Shown: piece after piece, positions 44,683-53,368 of the stretch
Position numbering within the stretch: position 1 is the first letter of the stretch
Layout: the number at the start of each line of letters is the position of its first letter
From: Desulfovibrio sp.
Lineage (GTDB): Bacteria; Desulfobacterota; Desulfovibrionia; Desulfovibrionales; Desulfovibrionaceae
Length of the DNA: 64,000 bases
Reading direction: 5' to 3'
Assembly: GCF_019422935.1 (NCBI RefSeq)
Contig: NZ_JAHZCJ010000011.1
Coordinates: forward strand, 72,908 to 136,907
Notes under the pieces: model-generated
Told to the model about the DNA's origin: nothing
The model's database searches: none
What the model saw: the letters and a program-made list of their open reading frames with translations, nothing else
Program-made: the position numbers and the translations under genes

Positions 44683-45684
44683 ATGCCCGTGAAAGTTGGA
44701 ATGAACGGCTTTGGCCGCATTGGTCGGTATCTGCTGCGTCTTATGGCCGACGATAACGAAATTCAGATCGCCGCCATCAACGCCCGTGCGGACAACGCCG
44801 CGCTGGCCTATCTTTTCAAGTATGATTCCACGTACGGAACCTTTCAGGGCACGGTTGATCACGATGAAAACGGCATCATCGTCAATGGCCGCCATATCAC
44901 CGTTACCCGCTGCAAGGCTGGCGAATGGGAATGGGAGCGCCTTGGCGTAACCCTGGCCGTGGAAACCACGGGCACCATCAAGGATCGCGAAGGCCTTGCC
45001 CAGCATCTGGCCTGCGGCGCAAAAAAGGTTGTGATCTCCGCCCCCGGCAAGGATGTGGACGCCATGATTGTTATGGGCGTGAACCACAACACCTATGATG
45101 GCGCAAAGCACAGCGTCATTTCTGCCGCGTCCTGCACCACCAACTGCCTGGCCCCTGCGGTCAAGGTGCTGCACGAAACCTTTGGCTTCCGCCATGGCCT
45201 CATGACCACCATCCACTCCTACACCATGAGCCAGCGCATTCTGGACGGCACCCACAAGGACTGGCGTCGCGGCCGCGCCGCAGCTGTGTCCATGGTGCCT
45301 TCAAGCACGGGCGCTGCCAAGGCTGTGGGGCAGGTCATGCCGGAACTGGAAGGCAAGCTCAACGGCATGTCGGTGCGTATTCCCACCTTTGACTGCTCGC
45401 TGGTCGACCTGACCTGTGAAGTGGAAAAAGCCTGTGATGCCGCCGCTGTCAACGCAGCCCTTCAGGCTGCCAGCAAGGGCGCGCTGGCCGAAAACATGGG
45501 CTTTTCCGAAGAACCGCTGGTGTCCATAGACTACAAGGGCAGCACCTTCGGCGGCGTGGTGGATGCGCTTTCCACCCAGGTGCTTGACGGTACCATGGTC
45601 AAACTGCTCATCTGGTACGATAACGAATCCGGCTTCACCAACCAGTTGCTGCGCCTGCTCCGCATGGTGGGCAAGGACTGCTGA
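44683..45684 (+). CDS. gap: Glyceraldehyde-3-phosphate dehydrogenase, probably NADP-preferring
   Basis: 333 residues. NGFGRIGRYLLRLM opens the Rossmann fold; ISAASCTTNCLAP holds catalytic C151; VPSSTGAAKAV and WYDNESGFTNQLL are conserved. The residue pattern that selects NAD is lost: after AIN the usual Asp-Leu is Ala-Arg (AINARADN), and the usual Leu-Pro in the LDLPHKD loop is Gly-Thr (ILDGTHKDW). Similar changes occur in NADP-using GapB-type enzymes, so NADP or dual use is inferred. Last gene of the fba-gap unit, with a terminator. Confidence 0.95.
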   Translation: MPVKVGMNGFGRIGRYLLRLMADDNEIQIAAINARADNAALAYLFKYDSTYGTFQGTVDHDENGIIVNGRHITVTRCKAGEWEWERLGVTLAVETTGTIKDREGLAQHLACGAKKVVISAPGKDVDAMIVMGVNHNTYDGAKHSVISAASCTTNCLAPAVKVLHETFGFRHGLMTTIHSYTMSQRILDGTHKDWRRGRAAAVSMVPSSTGAAKAVGQVMPELEGKLNGMSVRIPTFDCSLVDLTCEVEKACDAAAVNAALQAASKGALAENMGFSEEPLVSIDYKGSTFGGVVDALSTQVLDGTMVKLLIWYDNESGFTNQLLRLLRMVGKDC

Positions 45685-45730
45685 TAGAGATTGCGCATTG
45701 CCCTGCCCGGCAGGGATGGGCTTGAATTAC

Positions 45731-45770
45731 AAGCGCGGTGGGTTGCAATACCCGCCGCGCTTTATTTTTG
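45731..45770 (+). terminator. Terminator of fba-gap
   Basis: AAGCGCGG(T)GGGT...ACCCGCCGCGCTT hairpin followed by TATTTTTG. Confidence 0.88.
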
Positions 45771-46002
45771 CTTGCCCGTTTTGGCTGCCTCTGTTGCGGC
45801 GCATGCTTCACCCTGTCCCTTTTGGGCCTTTCTCAGCCCCAGGCTTGACGTGCGCGGCCCCGGGCAAATTCTGCTCACCACTCGTCTGCATGGGAAAAAT
45901 TTTCCTCTTTTCTTTGCCACGTTTTACGCATTACCTAATAAAACTGGCTCTACGCAACGCTTTGCAGGCATTTCACCTGAACGCGTCATTTACGCCAGAC
46001 CC

Positions 46003-46029
46003 TAATGCTTTTTGCCGTTGCGCCGATTA
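46003..46029 (+). promoter_or_regulatory. Sigma-28 (FliA) type promoter of flagellin 1
   Basis: TAAT (46003-46006), exactly 15 bases, then GCCGATTA (46022-46029), against the consensus TAAA-N15-GCCGATAA. It lies about 80 bases before the start codon. Confidence 0.75.
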
Positions 46030-46092
46030 AGTGGACAAAAGGTGGTAGCACGCAAGGACGCGTCGGCATTTCGCGCCGCCTGTGACATACAG

Positions 46093-46108
46093 CATTCATG
46101 GAGGAATG
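46093..46108 (+). promoter_or_regulatory. CsrA-type hairpin over the flagellin 1 ribosome site
   Basis: CATTC (46093-46097) pairs with GAATG (46104-46108), exposing the loop ATGGAG. The loop contains ANGGA, the CsrA recognition core, and overlaps the Shine-Dalgarno GGAGG. The start codon is two bases further on. Confidence 0.55.
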
Positions 46109-46109
46109 T

Positions 46110-46997
46110 ATGTATATCAATCACAATACCATGGCCTCGCAAGTAGGCAACAATCTGACCTCGCACTACAACGACCTGAAAACCTCTACCTCGCGGCTGT
46201 CATCCGGCCTGCGCATCAATTCCGCTGCGGACGATGCCGCCGGTCTGGCCATTCGCGAACTCATGCGTACCGATATCGCCGCCCTGCAACAGGGCGTGCG
46301 TAACGCCAACGACGCCATTTCCCTCATTCAGACAGCCGACGGTGCCTTGGGCATCATCGACGAAAAGCTGACCCGTATGAAGGAACTGGCCGAACAGGCC
46401 GCCACCGGTACCTATGACTCCACCCAGCGCCTGATGATCGAATCGGAGTACCAGGCCATGGCTTCGGAAATTACCCGAATCGCCACCGCCACGGACTTCA
46501 ACGGCATCCACCTGCTGGACGGCAACCTGTCGAGCGATTCGCACGTTGGCAACACCATGTCCAGCACGGGCAAGCTGAAGGTGCACTTTGGCACAGCCAA
46601 CGATTCGGCGGAAGACTACTACTACATCCAGATCGGCACGAGCACCGCCTCGGCGCTTGGTGTAGGCAATCAGGCTGCCAGCACTTCTGACGGCAGGTCG
46701 GTATCGACTCAGGAGGCGGCGCAGAAGGCTCTTGTAGCCATCACCAACGCCGTTGTTTCCAAGGACAAGATCCGGGCGCATCTGGGCGCACTGCAAAACA
46801 GGCTGGAGAACACCATCTCCAACCTGAGCACCCAGGCCGAAAATCTGCAGGCGGCTGAATCCCGCATTTCCGACGTGGACGTTGCCACGGAAATGACGCA
46901 GTTCGTCCGCAACCAGATTCTCACCCAGTCGTCTGTGGCCATGCTCTCGCAGGCCAACAGCATGCCCAAGCTGGCCTTGAACCTGATTTCCGGTTAG
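46110..46997 (+). CDS. fliC: Flagellin 1
   Basis: 295 residues from ATG 46110 (MYINHNTMASQVGNNL); GGAGG lies 5 bases before it, and the in-frame ATG at 46098 would place the ribosome site inside. The conserved N-terminal D0/D1 (SSGLRINSAADDAAGLAIRE, ALQQGVRNANDAISLIQTAD) and C-terminal D1/D0 (LGALQNRLENTISNLSTQAE, ending SMPKLALNLISG) flank a short central region of about 80 residues, so the filament surface domain is minimal. Nearly the same as flagellin 2 in sequence and identical in length. Own FliA promoter and terminator. Confidence 0.95.
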   Translation: MYINHNTMASQVGNNLTSHYNDLKTSTSRLSSGLRINSAADDAAGLAIRELMRTDIAALQQGVRNANDAISLIQTADGALGIIDEKLTRMKELAEQAATGTYDSTQRLMIESEYQAMASEITRIATATDFNGIHLLDGNLSSDSHVGNTMSSTGKLKVHFGTANDSAEDYYYIQIGTSTASALGVGNQAASTSDGRSVSTQEAAQKALVAITNAVVSKDKIRAHLGALQNRLENTISNLSTQAENLQAAESRISDVDVATEMTQFVRNQILTQSSVAMLSQANSMPKLALNLISG

Positions 46998-47087
46998 CTG
47001 TAAAACCAGGTGGTGGAGGGCAATAGCCCAGGACCGGCCAAGAGGCTGGGGAGAGCTTTAAGGCCACAACCAACATGTTTCTGATGA

Positions 47088-47119
47088 AAGCCGGGTCGCG
47101 TACGCGACCCGGCTTTTTT
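47088..47119 (+). terminator. Terminator of flagellin 1
   Basis: A perfect 28-base palindrome (47088-47115) with a GC-rich core, followed by T residues. Confidence 0.92.
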
Positions 47120-47699
47120 ACGCTCTGTTACCTTCTGAGCATCGACAAATTCTGCACTGGCACAGCAACCGCAGCAATTTTTCAAAATGTGCAGCCCTTC
47201 ATTTCCCCTATCTCCACCTTGCGCTCCAGCTCTAGCACGCTTGCCCGTCAACATTTCTGCTCCGTTCGATAAATACGGGATGCCCGCACCTGTTCTGTCA
47301 CAACTTGCCTTGTGCTGAATAGCCCTGGGCAAACAAAGAATATTGTTCACAGCAGCCTACCTTAAAAATTCGCATCATATAGATATCCGTATATTTTTTT
47401 ACTGCAAAGGCCGCAGCCCCCTGCAATCGGCCCACCAGCCGCCAGCTTATTGACGCTTGAATCTACGCCGTCTGGCATGAATCCTGCTGTAAACGGAGTG
47501 CAGGTTTTCAGGCAAATATTGCCCCTCTGAAGCCACGAATCAGAAAGGCAACAGCGCCTGTTGTTTAGGGCTGCCAGCCCAGGTCGGCTCAGGCCGATAC
47601 CAGTCTGGCTTTTGGTAACTTTTTCCCCGCTCCTTGCGGGATGAACGGCGGCAGTCCGCATGGACGCGGACGCGCATAGTGCGTCGCCGGGCAGACAGA

Positions 47700-47717
47700 A
47701 CATTCATGGAGGAATGT
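47700..47717 (+). promoter_or_regulatory. CsrA-type hairpin over the flagellin 2 ribosome site
   Basis: ACATTC (47700-47705) pairs with GAATGT (47712-47717), exposing the same ATGGAG loop as in flagellin 1 and sequestering the ribosome site immediately before the ATG at 47719. Confidence 0.55.
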
Positions 47718-47718
47718 C

Positions 47719-48606
47719 ATGTATATCAATAACAACTCAATGGCTTCCAATGTTGCCAACAACTTGACCTCGCATTACAGCGACCTGGCGACTTCGACCC
47801 AGCGTCTGTCCACAGGCTTGCGCGTGAACTCCGCTGCTGACGATGCCGCCGGCCTCGCCATTCGCGAATTGATGCGTACGGATATCAAGGCGTTGCAACA
47901 GGGCGTGCGTAATGCCAACGACGCCATTTCCCTCATTCAGACAGCTGACGGCGCCCTGGGCGTCATCGACGAAAAGCTGACCCGTATGAAGGAACTGGCG
48001 GAACAGGCTTCCACCGGTACCTATGACTCCACCCAGCGCTTGATGATCGAATCGGAGTACCAGGCCATGGCATCGGAAATTACCCGAATCGCCAACGCCA
48101 CGGACTTCAACGGCATCCACCTGCTGGACGGCAATCTGTCCGGTGACACGCACGTGGGTAACACGATGACCTCCACCGGCAAGATGAAGATCCACTTCGG
48201 TACTGCCAACGACTCGGCGGAAGACTATTACTACATCCAGATCGGCACGAGCACAGCCTCTGCCCTCGGTGTAGGCAATGAAACGACTGCCGGTCGGGAC
48301 GGTGCGACCATCTCCACCCAGGAAGCGGCACAGAAGGCCCTTGTGGCCATCACCAACGCGGTGGTTTCCAAGGACAAGATCCGGGCACATCTGGGCGCGT
48401 TGCAGAACCGTCTGGAGAACACCGTCTCCAACCTCACCACCCAGGCTGAAAACTTGCAGGCGGCAGAATCTCGCATTTCCGACGTGGACGTGGCCACGGA
48501 AATGACGCAGTTTGTCCGCAATCAGATCCTCACCCAGTCGTCTGTGGCCATGCTCTCGCAGGCCAACAGCATGCCTAAGATGGCCATGCAGCTTATCGGC
48601 GGCTAA
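47719..48606 (+). CDS. fliC: Flagellin 2
   Basis: 295 residues. Same architecture as flagellin 1: D0/D1 N-terminus (STGLRVNSAADDAAGLAIRE), short variable centre (NETTAGRDGATISTQEAAQK) and C-terminal ending SMPKMAMQLIGG. Differences are concentrated in the first 35 residues, around 185-205 and at the tail, and codons differ mostly at third positions, so the copies come from an older duplication rather than an assembly artefact. Shares the CsrA-type leader but no good FliA -35. Confidence 0.95.
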   Translation: MYINNNSMASNVANNLTSHYSDLATSTQRLSTGLRVNSAADDAAGLAIRELMRTDIKALQQGVRNANDAISLIQTADGALGVIDEKLTRMKELAEQASTGTYDSTQRLMIESEYQAMASEITRIANATDFNGIHLLDGNLSGDTHVGNTMTSTGKMKIHFGTANDSAEDYYYIQIGTSTASALGVGNETTAGRDGATISTQEAAQKALVAITNAVVSKDKIRAHLGALQNRLENTVSNLTTQAENLQAAESRISDVDVATEMTQFVRNQILTQSSVAMLSQANSMPKMAMQLIGG

Positions 48607-48639
48607 CGCTGGTTGAGGGCGTGCTTTAGCACGTATCCC

Positions 48640-48679
48640 AAAATATCCCCGAAGGGTTCGCCCTTCGGGGATATTTTGC
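48640..48679. terminator. Bidirectional terminator between flagellin 2 and rimO
   Basis: A perfect 17-bp stem (48640-48656 with 48661-48677) with a TTCG tetraloop. Confidence 0.92.
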
Positions 48680-48730
48680 TGCGGAAACGTTTCTTCCGGC
48701 GTGGCCCGGTATGGGCGCAAAGGTGCTGGC

Positions 48731-50059
48731 TCAGGCCAGCGCGGTCAGATCATAATCCGTATTTTCCACTATATCGCATTCCACAAGCGCTCCGGGCGCA
48801 ACGCCCGGCCCGCTCACGTAGGTGATACCGTCCACCTCCGGCGCCTGAAACCACACGCGCCCGCTATGCAGCCCCGGCCAGTCGGGATGCGGGGCGTCCA
48901 CCAGCACCTGCATACGGCTGCCCACCTGCGCGGAAAGCAGCTCGTTGCTGATGTCGGCCTGAATTTCCATAAGAGAATCCCTGCGCCACTGCTTGACCTC
49001 ATCCGGCACCTGATCGGGCAGCGTTGCCGCCACTGTGCCGTCTTCTGCCTGATAGGCAAACACGCCCACATGCTGAAAACGGCTTTCTTCCACAAAACGG
49101 CACAGGCTTTCAAAATGCTCTTCCGTTTCGCCAGGGTAGCCAACAATAAATGTCGTGCGCAAAGCCGCATGGGGCAGCACTGAGCGCACTGTATCCAGCA
49201 CGCGCCGGGGATCGCCCGCAAAAGGTCGGCCCATACGCGACAGCACGTCAGGGTGAGCGTGTTGCAGGGGAATATCCAGATAAGGCAGCAAAGGTGCGCC
49301 GCAATCTTTGATAAAACGCAAAAGTTCCGGCGTCACACCTGTAGGATACAGGTAGAGCAGGCGCAACCAGGCGAGGCCCTCAAGCCCCACCAGCTTTTCA
49401 AGCAGGCTGGGCAGGCCGTGCTTGAGCCCAAGATCAACACCCCAGGAGGTCAGATCCTGCGCCACAAGATCAAGCTCGCGCACGCCTTGGGCCAGCAGAG
49501 CCCTTGCTTCATCGGCAATATCATCGGCGGTCAGCGACTTGAGCCCGCCCCTGATGGAAGGAATGGTGCAGAACGCGCACTTGTGCCTGCACCCCTCGCC
49601 CACCTTGAGCCATGCGTATGAAGGGCCGGTAGAGAGCAGCCTGCCGCCGCCGGGGATACGGGCAGGCGGCTCGGGCAGGTTCAGGGCCGCTGCCAGCATG
49701 GCTGGCCAGCGCGGCAGATCACCCGTGGGCAGCCACACGTCCACTTCCGGCAGTTCCGCGGCCAGATCGGCAGCGCCATAACGCCCCACCATACAGCCGC
49801 CAACAGCCAGCAGAGGCTTGACCTTGCACTTTTCAAGCCGCTGGATGGCGTCCACTACGGCGCGCACAGATTCACGCACGGCAGGATTGATGAATCCGCA
49901 GGTATTGATGAAAACCAGACGCGCCTTGCCCATGTGTTCCACATGCTGTACGGCGACCCCAAGCGAACCGAGCAGGCGCTCACTGTCCACGCGGTTTTTG
50001 GGGCAGCCAAGGCTCAGCGACCATACTTTCAGGGAATGAGGAAAAATAGCTCGTGTCAT
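48731..50059 (-). CDS. rimO: Ribosomal protein S12 methylthiotransferase RimO
   Basis: 442 residues from ATG 50059. The UPF0004 domain has its three cluster cysteines (SLGCPKNRVDSE, NTCGFINPA, GGCMVGRY). The radical-SAM domain has CRHKCAFC (CxxxCxxC), then YLDIPLQHAHPDVLSRMGR and TFIVGYPGETEEHF. A C-terminal TRAM domain begins near GSRMQVLVD. It thiomethylates an Asp of S12. Divergent from the GGDEF-EAL gene at 50233. Confidence 0.95.
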   Translation of the reverse strand: MTRAIFPHSLKVWSLSLGCPKNRVDSERLLGSLGVAVQHVEHMGKARLVFINTCGFINPAVRESVRAVVDAIQRLEKCKVKPLLAVGGCMVGRYGAADLAAELPEVDVWLPTGDLPRWPAMLAAALNLPEPPARIPGGGRLLSTGPSYAWLKVGEGCRHKCAFCTIPSIRGGLKSLTADDIADEARALLAQGVRELDLVAQDLTSWGVDLGLKHGLPSLLEKLVGLEGLAWLRLLYLYPTGVTPELLRFIKDCGAPLLPYLDIPLQHAHPDVLSRMGRPFAGDPRRVLDTVRSVLPHAALRTTFIVGYPGETEEHFESLCRFVEESRFQHVGVFAYQAEDGTVAATLPDQVPDEVKQWRRDSLMEIQADISNELLSAQVGSRMQVLVDAPHPDWPGLHSGRVWFQAPEVDGITYVSGPGVAPGALVECDIVENTDYDLTALA

Positions 50060-50232
50060 GGAGGCACAATACAGAGGGGCGGGGCGCTTGTCATCATTGA
50101 GGCCCGTTCCCATCCTTCAGACTGGGCGTGCCCAAGCCTGCAAATTTGCAAAACGATAACACAGATGCTAGATCTAATCTGTTGTCTAACAGGCTAATAC
50201 ACGAATGTAATGCCGCACGGCGGAACACAACT

Positions 50233-52476
50233 ATGAAAAACGCAGACCCTGCAAACCTCAGCATATCGGCTACCCAATCCGGGGAAGAGCCACCTGCGGA
50301 ATCTCCCCAGGAAATTTGCCTTTCCCACGCCTTGCAGAGCGTCTACGGCGACATATTGCTTATAGATTTTGAAAGAAATACCTGTCGCGAACTGTACCAC
50401 GGGGAAGGTCACTTTACGCGCATGCCCCAGAATAAGCCCCTTGCCGAAACGCTGAGAAACGAACTTGCCGAGAGGGTACACCCTGACGACGCACAACGCT
50501 TTGCGGTGTTTTTTTCTCAAGACAGCCTGCGGCAGATGCTGACCCAGACTCCCCTCTTTGCGGCGGAAGACATTCGCAAAAAAGCCCTCAACGGTTTGTA
50601 CCGATGGGTGCGTATCATTGCCTTTCCTGCGCCCCAATACGGCGGGGAACAGACCTATATTGTCTGCACAGAAGACATTGAAAACCACAAGATTGCGGCC
50701 GACATTGCCCATGAAAACGAGATGCTGCGCCGGCAAAAGCTGGATGCCCTGCGTTACAAGGCAGTGGTGGACCACACCCGCACCCTGGTTTTTGAATGGA
50801 GCGGCACAGATCTGACCTATCTGAGCCACAGGATTCCCGAACTGCTGGCGGGCGAATATGACGGGCGCAATCCCTTTGACGTCTGGCGTGAAGACGATGT
50901 TCTCTACGCGGGCGACATGGAACCCTTTGACACCTGCCTGGCGCGCCTTGCCCTGGGCATCCGCTCTGGCGAAATGACCGTTCGCCTGCGCCGCCGCGAC
51001 GGTCAGTACATCTGGTGCAAGATCACCTACACCAAGCTTGACGACGGGGAATCTGAAGAGCGTTACATCGGCACTCTCAACGATGTGGACGCAGCCACCC
51101 GTACCGAGCAGGCTCTGCGACTGCGTGCAGAGCATGACCCCCTCACAGGCGCTTTCAATACCCAGACATTTTTTGAAAAAATAGACAAGCTCATCAAAAA
51201 TCGGCCCAACGAGCAGTACTGCGTACTGCGCTTTGACGTGGCCGGGTTCAAGGCCATCAACGAATCTTTCGGACTTGAAGAGGGCAACCGCCTGCTGCGG
51301 GGCATTGCCCGCCTGATCCGCCAGCGCCTCATACCTGAAAAGGAAATTTTTGCCCGGCTCACCGCCGATGTTTTTGCCGTCTGCCTCACAGGCGGCAACG
51401 AGCGAACGCTGCAGTTCATCCAGAACCTTTCCCTGCGTCTGGATCACTATTCCGACACCTTTCGGGTCAAGCTGTTCTTTGGCATCTGCCCGGTGGAGAA
51501 CTCCCGCACCCCGGCCCACATTTTGTGCGACTGGGCCTATCTGGCGCAGAAGACAGTCAAGGGCAGCGACATTGTCAACTTTGCCTTTTACGACGATGCC
51601 CTGCGCAAACGCCTGCACGATGAAAGCTACATCACGGACCAGATGTACGAAGCGCTGGAAAAACACCAGTTCAGGCTTTTTCTGCAACCAAAGGTGCAGA
51701 TTTCCAGCGGACGCATTGTGGGCGCAGAAGCGCTGGTGCGCTGGCAGCACCCCACAGACGGGCTTATCCTGCCCGGCCGTTTTGTCCCCCTTTTTGAACG
51801 CAACGGCTTTATTGTGCGGCTGGACTCATACATCTGGGATCAGACTTGCCAGATACTGCGCACATGGCTCGACAAGCAATATGAACCCATGCCCATTTCC
51901 GTAAACATGTCGCGTCTGCATTTTAACGATGACGACCTGCCCAACAAGCTTGTCAGCCTTCTGAACAAATACAATCTGCCCCGCCACATGCTTGAGCTGG
52001 AACTGACCGAGAGCGCCTTTTTTGCCAATGAGCCAAGGCTGAAACGCCTTATGAACGAACTGCGGGCTGCGGGATTTGTTTTTTCCATGGACGATTTCGG
52101 CACGGGCTACTCGTCGCTGAGCACGTTGCGTGATCTGCCCTTCAACGTGGTCAAGCTTGACCGGGCCTTTATCAGTGACGGCACCACCAACAAACGCGGC
52201 CAAATTGTGGCCCGCAACACCATCGCTCTGGCGCGCGATCTTGATATGTCCATTGTGGCCGAAGGCGTGGAAACCAAGGAACACGCCCGCTTTTTGCTCA
52301 ACAGCGGCTGCAACTGCGCTCAGGGCTTCTACTATTCCCGGCCAGTGGATACGGCGGAGTTTGAAGTGCTCAGCTTTGTGCAGGAAAAGGCCTTCTGGGT
52401 GCATCCGCAGCTGAAGCAGGACGCCATCCGTTTGGGGCTGCCCATAAGCACGGAAGCCCCCATCAAAGAATACTGA
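50233..52476 (+). CDS. PAS-GGDEF-EAL protein; degenerate GGDEF, intact EAL phosphodiesterase
   Basis: 747 residues from ATG 50233; no membrane helix. Residues 25-290 look like PAS/PAC sensor domains (WVRIIAFPAPQYGGEQTYIV, RRRDGQYIWCKITYTKLDDG). In the GGDEF domain (about 300-470) the signature is replaced by LTADVF, so it should not make c-di-GMP. The EAL domain has AEALVRWQHP, NMSRLHF, LELELTESAFF, MDDFGTGYSSLS, VKLDRAFI and VAEGVETKEHA, the full catalytic set, and should hydrolyse c-di-GMP. It lies next to the flagellin genes, consistent with motility control. Confidence 0.92.
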   Translation: MKNADPANLSISATQSGEEPPAESPQEICLSHALQSVYGDILLIDFERNTCRELYHGEGHFTRMPQNKPLAETLRNELAERVHPDDAQRFAVFFSQDSLRQMLTQTPLFAAEDIRKKALNGLYRWVRIIAFPAPQYGGEQTYIVCTEDIENHKIAADIAHENEMLRRQKLDALRYKAVVDHTRTLVFEWSGTDLTYLSHRIPELLAGEYDGRNPFDVWREDDVLYAGDMEPFDTCLARLALGIRSGEMTVRLRRRDGQYIWCKITYTKLDDGESEERYIGTLNDVDAATRTEQALRLRAEHDPLTGAFNTQTFFEKIDKLIKNRPNEQYCVLRFDVAGFKAINESFGLEEGNRLLRGIARLIRQRLIPEKEIFARLTADVFAVCLTGGNERTLQFIQNLSLRLDHYSDTFRVKLFFGICPVENSRTPAHILCDWAYLAQKTVKGSDIVNFAFYDDALRKRLHDESYITDQMYEALEKHQFRLFLQPKVQISSGRIVGAEALVRWQHPTDGLILPGRFVPLFERNGFIVRLDSYIWDQTCQILRTWLDKQYEPMPISVNMSRLHFNDDDLPNKLVSLLNKYNLPRHMLELELTESAFFANEPRLKRLMNELRAAGFVFSMDDFGTGYSSLSTLRDLPFNVVKLDRAFISDGTTNKRGQIVARNTIALARDLDMSIVAEGVETKEHARFLLNSGCNCAQGFYYSRPVDTAEFEVLSFVQEKAFWVHPQLKQDAIRLGLPISTEAPIKEY

Positions 52477-52646
52477 TTCCTTTCGTTCCGCTACTCGCCA
52501 AGCCCCAGCACACATCCCAGGCCGTCAGGCTACAGCAGAACTGTCGTGGCATCTGCCGCCTCAGCGTCTCCAGCTTGTATGGTCGAGGGATTTCCCTGGC
52601 TGTTCTTCCGAGGCTGGTGTGACAGGCCCCACTAAGCTTGCCCCTG

Positions 52647-53216
52647 CTACAGCGGCAGACGCAGGAGACGGATGGTATGCGGCTGGATATACAGCAGCTT
52701 GCCTTCGCGAATGTCGTCCGCACGGGTCACAAAGCTGTCCTTGTTCACGTTCAGGATGGCTTCTGCCTCGTGGCTGCAATCAAAAAGATGCAGTACGTTA
52801 TCGGTCAGGGAGTCGGCGGTGGTCCAGTGCCGATTCACAGGCGGGCCATCCGGAATGATGTGGCGCAGAAAACGGAAGATCACAGCCCGGCCGCTACCCG
52901 GCGCAAGCCATGTACGGCAGCAATCCCAGACCTGATCCACAGAGGGGTCGTCCTCATCGGTAAAGGGCTGGCGCACTTCCAGCGGAAAGGAACGGCTCTG
53001 AATACGCAGCATGCCGTCAACCAGCCCGCAATAGTCGGTTTCCTGCTCCAGCACGGCACGGAAGGCTTCCGGCGAGGCCGCAAGGCCCATCAGCGTTTCG
53101 TTAAGAATGTCGCGCGCCTTGAGAACCCTGATGGAGTGGGTCAGCCGCAAGCCGTTGAGCACTGCATAAATTGCACAAAAGGTGTCCAGTTTGCCCTGAT
53201 AAAACGGTTTCAGCAT
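52647..53216 (-). CDS. Predicted papain-like cysteine peptidase-fold protein, unknown role
   Basis: 189 residues from ATG 53216. The N-terminus FYQGKLDTFCAIYAVLNGLR has the Q/G-x-LDxxC-x-Y-x-x-x-N pattern typical of papain-like proteins with a Cys nucleophile on the first helix (Cys14). A late RHWTTADSLTDNVLHLFDC supplies a candidate His followed by Asp on a beta strand, completing a Cys-His-Asp triad. No signal peptide, so it acts in the cytosol. Target unknown; the neighbours (GGDEF-EAL, panC) do not explain it. Alternative: an inactive scaffold of the same fold. Confidence 0.6.
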   Translation of the reverse strand: MLKPFYQGKLDTFCAIYAVLNGLRLTHSIRVLKARDILNETLMGLAASPEAFRAVLEQETDYCGLVDGMLRIQSRSFPLEVRQPFTDEDDPSVDQVWDCCRTWLAPGSGRAVIFRFLRHIIPDGPPVNRHWTTADSLTDNVLHLFDCSHEAEAILNVNKDSFVTRADDIREGKLLYIQPHTIRLLRLPL

Positions 53217-53368
53217 GAATACCCCCATCCGTTGTTATGCCCACAGCAACACCCAGGGTCAAGCCTCCCACCCCGCCAACATTTCTGCTTTTGCCAAGGT
53301 CTTTCTTTACAAGCTGCTGCCTCGCGTGTATAAAAGAGCCTTCACAAACAATATCACAATACCTTGAT

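Larger units (their letters stand above)
45685..46109. other. Intergenic region, 425 bases
   Basis: Contains the gap terminator (45731-45770), the sigma-28-type promoter (46003-46029) and the CsrA-type hairpin (46093-46108). No coding potential seen. Confidence 0.7.
46998..47718. other. Intergenic region between the flagellin genes, 721 bases
   Basis: Holds the flagellin 1 terminator (47088-47119), a GCCGATAC at 47593-47600 that resembles a FliA -10 but lacks a -35 at the right distance, a sigma-54-like TGGCAC-N8-GC at 47158-47172, and the flagellin 2 CsrA-type hairpin. No ORF there has coding character. Confidence 0.6.

Noticed and set aside
47158..47173. Sigma-54 promoter for flagellin 2
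   Set aside because: TGGCAC and GC fit the spacing, but TT before GC is CC and the site is about 550 bases before the gene; likely chance.
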